NCBI GenBank assembly: GCA_029167045.1
Contig: JARFPK010000005.1
Coordinates: 16,451 to 80,450 of the forward strand
DNA from: Candidatus Methanocrinis natronophilus
GTDB lineage: Archaea; Halobacteriota; Methanosarcinia; Methanotrichales; Methanotrichaceae
Length of the DNA stretch: 64,000 bases
Direction of reading: 5' to 3'
Shown here: piece after piece, positions 60,288-64,000 of the stretch
Numbering within the stretch: position 1 is the first letter of the stretch
Layout of the letters: each line of letters begins with the position of its first letter
Notes under the pieces: generated by a model
The model's input: only the letters and a program-made list of their open reading frames with translations
Databases searched by the model: none
What the model was told of the DNA's origin: nothing
Program-made: the position numbers and the translations under genes

Positions 60288-62255
60288 ATGGTGAGGACTA
60301 GAGTCTTTCTGAAGGTCTTCGGCACCCTGCTGAAGCTGCTCGGGGCTTTTATGTTCATCCCCGCCGCCGTATCTCTCGTCTACGGGGAGATGGCGGGAGT
60401 CGCATCCTTCGTCCTCTCCGCCCTCATCGTCCTCGGACTCGGCCAGGGGATGGCGATGGCCGGAAGAGAGGGCGACTTCACCAATAAGGAGAGTTTCGGC
60501 CTAGTCGCCTTCGGATGGCTCGGGGCCGCCGTCATCGGCGCCCTTCCTTACGTCTTCTTGGGCCTGGGCCCCATCGACGCCCTCTTCGAGTCGATCTCCG
60601 GCTTCACGACGACGGGGGCGACGATCCTCTCGGAGGTCGGCCCCGACGGCCTCTACATCATCAACTCCACCGCCGCCGGCCAGAGCCTGGCCACCTCTCT
60701 CGCCCACGCTGCCTTCCTCGGCGGGTCCGCCTCGGGGGGTGATCTGATCTCCTCGAACATCTCGGCCTCTGGCGACGCTCTCCTAAATGCCACCCTCAAC
60801 GCCACCCTCCTCGGAGGCGATGCCAACCTCCCATCGACCCTCACCGAGCCGACTTACCGCGGCCTCCTCTTCTGGAGGTCCTTCACCCAGTGGCTCGGCG
60901 GGATGGGGATCATCGTCCTATTCATAGCGATCCTCCCCAACCTGGGGGTGGCGGGCCGCCAGCTCTTCAAGGCCGAGGTTCCGGGGCCTGCGGAGGAGAT
61001 GATCCGGCCCCGGATCAAGGGTACGGCGAAGATCCTCTGGGGGGTCTATATGGTCCTCACCGCCGCCCAGTTCATCCTCTTGATGATGGCGGGGATGCCG
61101 GCGTACGACTCCATATGCACCACCTTCTCCACCGTCGCCACCGGGGGTTTCTCCCCCATGGCGGAGAGCATAGCCCATTACGACGGACCGGGGTTCAACG
61201 GACCCCTGATCCAGACGATCGTCATCTTCTTCATGTTCATCGCCGGGGCGAACTTCGCCCTCCACTACCGGACGATCTACGTCAACAGAAAGAGCCTGAT
61301 AAGAGACCCGGAGTTCAGGTTCTACATCTCAATCGTCCTCGTCGCCATAGCCGTCATCCTCGCCTTCGGCGGGATCGACGCCTCCTTCCCCGAGGGGGAA
61401 AAGGACGCCGAAGGTCTCGCCCTGGCGAGCCTCTATCTGCGGACCGCCGCCTTCCAGACCGTATCGATCATCACCTCCACAGGCTTTGCCACCGCCGACT
61501 ACGACCGCTGGACGGAGCCGGCAAAGCTGATGCTTTTGATGCTGATGTTCACTGGAGCCTGCGCCGGGTCGACCTCGGGGGGGATCAAGCTCGTCAGGAT
61601 CCTCCTGACGATGAAGTACGGCCGCCGGGAGCTCTTCAAGGCCCTCCACCCCAAGGCGGTCATCGCCGTCAAGCTGAAGGGGGCGACGGTCAAGGACGAC
61701 GTTCTCCACTCGATAATGATATTCATGGCCATCTACATCCTCATCTTCGCCGTGGCGACGGTCCTCTTCGCCTCGGTAGCCACCGTCGGGAGAGAGGAGA
61801 TGGTCGCAGGGGAGATGGTCTGCTTCGTCTCAGACGGCCAAGGCGGCCGGAAGGTCGTATGTTTCGGGCCCGACGGCTGGGAAGAGGCTGATCGGATCTT
61901 GGGCTACCACCCCAGGGACGGCGCCATCGCCGTCTTCGTCACCCCCGAGAACGCATCCAGGAGTATAGAGATGGACCGAAGGCCCCTGAACATCACCCAG
62001 GGGTACTCCAGGACGGAGGAGGTGGCGGGCCTCTTCCCCGGCGGCTTTCGCGACGGCGAGATGATCAGCGCCGCCTCCGCCGTCGCCTCGGCCCTCGGGA
62101 ACGTGGGCCCAGGCCTCAACCGATTCGGCCCGACGAACAACTACTCCGACCTCTCGATCCCCGGAAAGCTGATCCTCATCATCTGCATGTGGATCGGGAG
62201 GCTGGAGATACTGACGGTCCTGGTTCTATTGATCCCCGACTTCTGGAAGGATTGA
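60288..62255 (+). CDS. trkH: TrkH/KtrB-type potassium uptake channel subunit with large loop insertions
   Basis: 655 residues, GGAGGAGGC before ATG. Selectivity-filter segments FESISGFTTTGATILSEV, SICTTFSTVATGGFSPMAES, QTVSIITSTGFATADYDR and, near the end, ASALGNVGPGLNRFGPTNNY mark the four repeats. Two loops are unusually long: about 70 residues after the first filter (60640-60860, Ser/Asn-rich, NATLNATLLGGD) and about 90 before the last filter (61790-62030, EMVCFVSDGQGGRKVVCFG). The loops face outward and carry glycosylation sites. No trkA gene is adjacent. Confidence 0.9.
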   Translation: MVRTRVFLKVFGTLLKLLGAFMFIPAAVSLVYGEMAGVASFVLSALIVLGLGQGMAMAGREGDFTNKESFGLVAFGWLGAAVIGALPYVFLGLGPIDALFESISGFTTTGATILSEVGPDGLYIINSTAAGQSLATSLAHAAFLGGSASGGDLISSNISASGDALLNATLNATLLGGDANLPSTLTEPTYRGLLFWRSFTQWLGGMGIIVLFIAILPNLGVAGRQLFKAEVPGPAEEMIRPRIKGTAKILWGVYMVLTAAQFILLMMAGMPAYDSICTTFSTVATGGFSPMAESIAHYDGPGFNGPLIQTIVIFFMFIAGANFALHYRTIYVNRKSLIRDPEFRFYISIVLVAIAVILAFGGIDASFPEGEKDAEGLALASLYLRTAAFQTVSIITSTGFATADYDRWTEPAKLMLLMLMFTGACAGSTSGGIKLVRILLTMKYGRRELFKALHPKAVIAVKLKGATVKDDVLHSIMIFMAIYILIFAVATVLFASVATVGREEMVAGEMVCFVSDGQGGRKVVCFGPDGWEEADRILGYHPRDGAIAVFVTPENASRSIEMDRRPLNITQGYSRTEEVAGLFPGGFRDGEMISAASAVASALGNVGPGLNRFGPTNNYSDLSIPGKLILIICMWIGRLEILTVLVLLIPDFWKD

Positions 62256-62307
62256 TGGTACGGCGGAAGGCGGCTTTGAACAGAGAGGCGAGATAATTGA
62301 TCGGCAG

Positions 62308-63033
62308 GTGGGCTTAAAGTTGAAACGGAAGATGAGGCTTGTCACCCTCGTCGAGAACTCGGCGGGGCTCAGGGGCGGCGTCCTGGCGGAGCACGGCTTC
62401 TCAGCCTATCTGGAGGTCGGGGGCTTCAGGCTCCTATTTGATGCGGGCCAGACTTATGCCGCCTCCAGGAACGCAGACCTCCTGGGGATCGACCTGGCGG
62501 GGGTTCCCATCGCCCTCAGCCACGGCCACTATGACCACACCGGGGGGCTCTTGAACCTTCTCAAGAGCACCGGCCCTGTTCCCATATACGCCCATCCTGA
62601 CGTCTTCAGCTCCCGATACACCCGACGGGATGGGGCTCTGAGGCAGATCGGTATCCCCTTCGATAGAGGGGATCTGGAGGAGATGGGGGCCGCCTTCGAT
62701 CTGTCGAGGATGGCCAGGGAGATCTCCCCCGGGGTATGGCTGACGGGGGAGGTCCCAAAAACAACAGAATATGAGGTGGTGAGGGAAGATCTCTTAGTCG
62801 TCTCGGAGGATGGGAAGATCGAAGTCGACCCCATCGCCGACGACCAGGCCCTGGCACTGGTCTTTAAGAGGGGGCTCTTCGTCATCCTGGGATGCGCCCA
62901 CTCGGGGATGATCAACACCCTCCTCCACGCCCAAAGGGTGACGGGCGTCGAGAGGATCCTGGGGGTCGCCGGGGGGACCCACCTCGGCTACGGCGGCGAA
63001 GAGAGGCGTGAACTACCCTACCCTAAAGGGTAG
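62308..63033 (+). pseudogene. Metallo-beta-lactamase fold hydrolase (dihydropterin-RFA-P synthase family), cut by an IS element
   Basis: About 230 genuine residues from GTG 62308 or ATG 62332: MRLVTLVENSAGLRGGVLAE, FLLFDAGQT-like RLLFDAGQT, ALSHGHYDHTGGLLNL (zinc motif HxHxDH), VLGCAHSG as VILGCAHSGMINTL and GVAGGTHLGYGGEER. COG1237-type proteins act in tetrahydromethanopterin synthesis. The normal end (~40-50 residues with further zinc/His positions) is lost: from about 63004 the frame runs into the end of a tnpB element, ending RELPYPKG. Truncated by insertion, so probably inactive. Confidence 0.8.
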
Positions 63034-64000
63034 GGCTTCCCACTTCATCGCCAAGACTTGCATCACAGAAACGTGATGTAGAGGTTTTGACTCTATGGGC
63101 GCTACGGGCTGTTCCATCCCTGTGGAGAGAATGTTTACTGCTGCATTGTAGTCGCGGTTGGATGAGAAACCACAATATGGGCATTCGTGGACTCTATCTG
63201 ACAGTTCCTTTCTCACAATGCTGCCGCAGAAGGAACACCTCTGCGAAGTGTTGCGTGGGTCTACCACTATCAGCTTTCGACCAGCACTTTGAGCCTTGTA
63301 CGAAAGCATGGACATGAACCTTGACCAGGAGGCATCGTGGATGTTTCTATGAATGCCTTTATTGTTGCCCTTTTCCTTCAAGCCCATGACATCCAGATCC
63401 TCAGCACAGATGATATCATATCTGTTGACATACATCCTGGAGAGCTTATGGAGGAAATCGGACCTCTGGTTATTGATCCGTTCATGGGCCTTGTTCAGCT
63501 TATCCACGAGTTTTCGGCGGTTATTGGAGCCTTTTTGAGCTCTGGAAAGCTTTCTCTGGATATTCTTGACCTTTGTAGCAGCCTTCTCTGCGAACCTCGG
63601 ATTCTCCACCGAATTTCCATCGCTATCCACGACAAAGGATGCCAAGCCAACATCCAGACCTACAACGTTACCTGTTTCAGATAATTGCTTTGGTTCTTGC
63701 TCTGCCTGAATCAAAGCAAACCAGCTATCGCCTTCACGCTTGATGATGACCGCCTTGATATTGCCTTCAACCTTCCGATGGAGCTTGATCTTTATCTCTC
63801 CAATCTTGGAGAGCTTCAGTATACTGTGGTCCTGATCGAGCTTGAACCCCGACTGATTATAGTTCAGGGTATTGTACCACCCTTTGCCCTTGAATCTAAG
63901 ATGCCCCACCTTTCTGCCATTCTTCTTCAGAGCAGAGAGGCCCTTGATGTTGGACCAGAGGGTATAGTTGACCATCTGGAGGACCTTTGAATAGACCTTG
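63004..64000. mobile_element. IS200/IS605-type element inserted in the metallo-hydrolase gene (right end; continues past window)
   Basis: The junction with host DNA is placed at about 63004-63012, where the metallo-hydrolase sequence stops. The palindromic hairpin at 63018-63033 marks the transposon end, as expected for this superfamily, which has no inverted repeats or target duplication. The other end is outside the window. Confidence 0.65.
63013..64000 (-). CDS. tnpB: TnpB RNA-guided nuclease of an IS200/IS605-type element (partial at the window edge)
   Basis: Frame open to the right edge; 329 residues visible. RuvC-like domain with VVGLDVGLASFVVDSDGNSV (first Asp), CAEDLDVMGLKEKG (Glu), and NRDYNAAVNIL (last Asp); between them the zinc finger CSFCGSIVRKE ... 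CPYCGF. All visible catalytic positions are intact, in contrast to the remnant at 14959-15395. The stop TAG overlaps the terminal hairpin ctaccctaaagggtag (63018-63033). The guiding omega-RNA should lie over this 3' end. No tnpA is visible; it may be outside the window. Confidence 0.9.
   Translation of the reverse strand, partial: KVYSKVLQMVNYTLWSNIKGLSALKKNGRKVGHLRFKGKGWYNTLNYNQSGFKLDQDHSILKLSKIGEIKIKLHRKVEGNIKAVIIKREGDSWFALIQAEQEPKQLSETGNVVGLDVGLASFVVDSDGNSVENPRFAEKAATKVKNIQRKLSRAQKGSNNRRKLVDKLNKAHERINNQRSDFLHKLSRMYVNRYDIICAEDLDVMGLKEKGNNKGIHRNIHDASWSRFMSMLSYKAQSAGRKLIVVDPRNTSQRCSFCGSIVRKELSDRVHECPYCGFSSNRDYNAAVNILSTGMEQPVAPIESKPLHHVSVMQVLAMKWEALPFRVG

Overview
The window is a piece of chromosome from a methanogenic archaeon, most likely a Methanothrix (Methanosaeta)-type member of the Methanosarcinales. 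Direct support: formylmethanofuran dehydrogenase genes (fwdA end, fwdC), a methanofuran-biosynthesis kinase-like gene (mfnF), an AksA-type homocitrate synthase, FAICAR synthetase PurP, a group II chaperonin, SRP54, aIF1A, Rio1, an Rqc2/NEMF homologue, a DUF1699 protein, and a tRNA-Arg interrupted by a 17-nt archaeal-type intron. Housekeeping genes are GC-rich with GGTG/GGAGG ribosome sites and TATA boxes. The genus is inference.

Layout. 0-2.7 kb: end of the fwd operon, purP and a PH-like protein. 2.7-13.4 kb: a decay zone with few intact genes (nikR, DUF1699, a SIMPL-domain protein, a curlin-like repeat protein) among many broken ones: an integrase tail, a dockerin-bearing substrate-binding protein, DUF72, a DNA polymerase B tail, and two MITE-like elements. 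13.4-23.7 kb: core genes (SRP54, tRNAs, cis-prenyltransferase, aIF1A-Rio1-KH operon, site-2 protease, mfnF, a frameshifted F420-type FrhB-like gene, YchF-type GTPase). 23.7-27.0 kb: an AT-rich insertion coding one 1,094-residue HD + Hsp90-type ATPase protein, the best candidate for an undescribed defence-type system. 27.5-42 kb: flavoprotein, CoA-transferase/GNAT fusion, thermosome, a complete IS5-type element with inverted repeats and a target duplication, Rqc2/NEMF, nuclease, phosphoesterase, lipoprotein, radical SAM enzyme, and several degraded duplicates. 42.4-45.5 kb: an MmeI-like fused restriction-modification enzyme. 45.6-52.1 kb: a six-gene operon joining the three split glutamate synthase proteins to a formate-dehydrogenase-type molybdo/tungsto enzyme and two iron-sulfur proteins. 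52.2-64 kb: hisH-hisF, a regulator, secreted proteins, aksA, a broken aldehyde:ferredoxin oxidoreductase, a Trk potassium channel with large loops, and a metallo-beta-lactamase gene cut off by an IS200/IS605-type tnpB element that runs out of the window.

Two otherwise normal genes (aIF1A and the flavoprotein) have no ATG/GTG/TTG that covers their conserved N-terminus and appear to start at CTG and ACG. Several conserved genes carry one-base or small-deletion frameshifts. These may be real decay or consensus errors, and raw reads would be needed to tell. No rRNA and no CRISPR array were seen.
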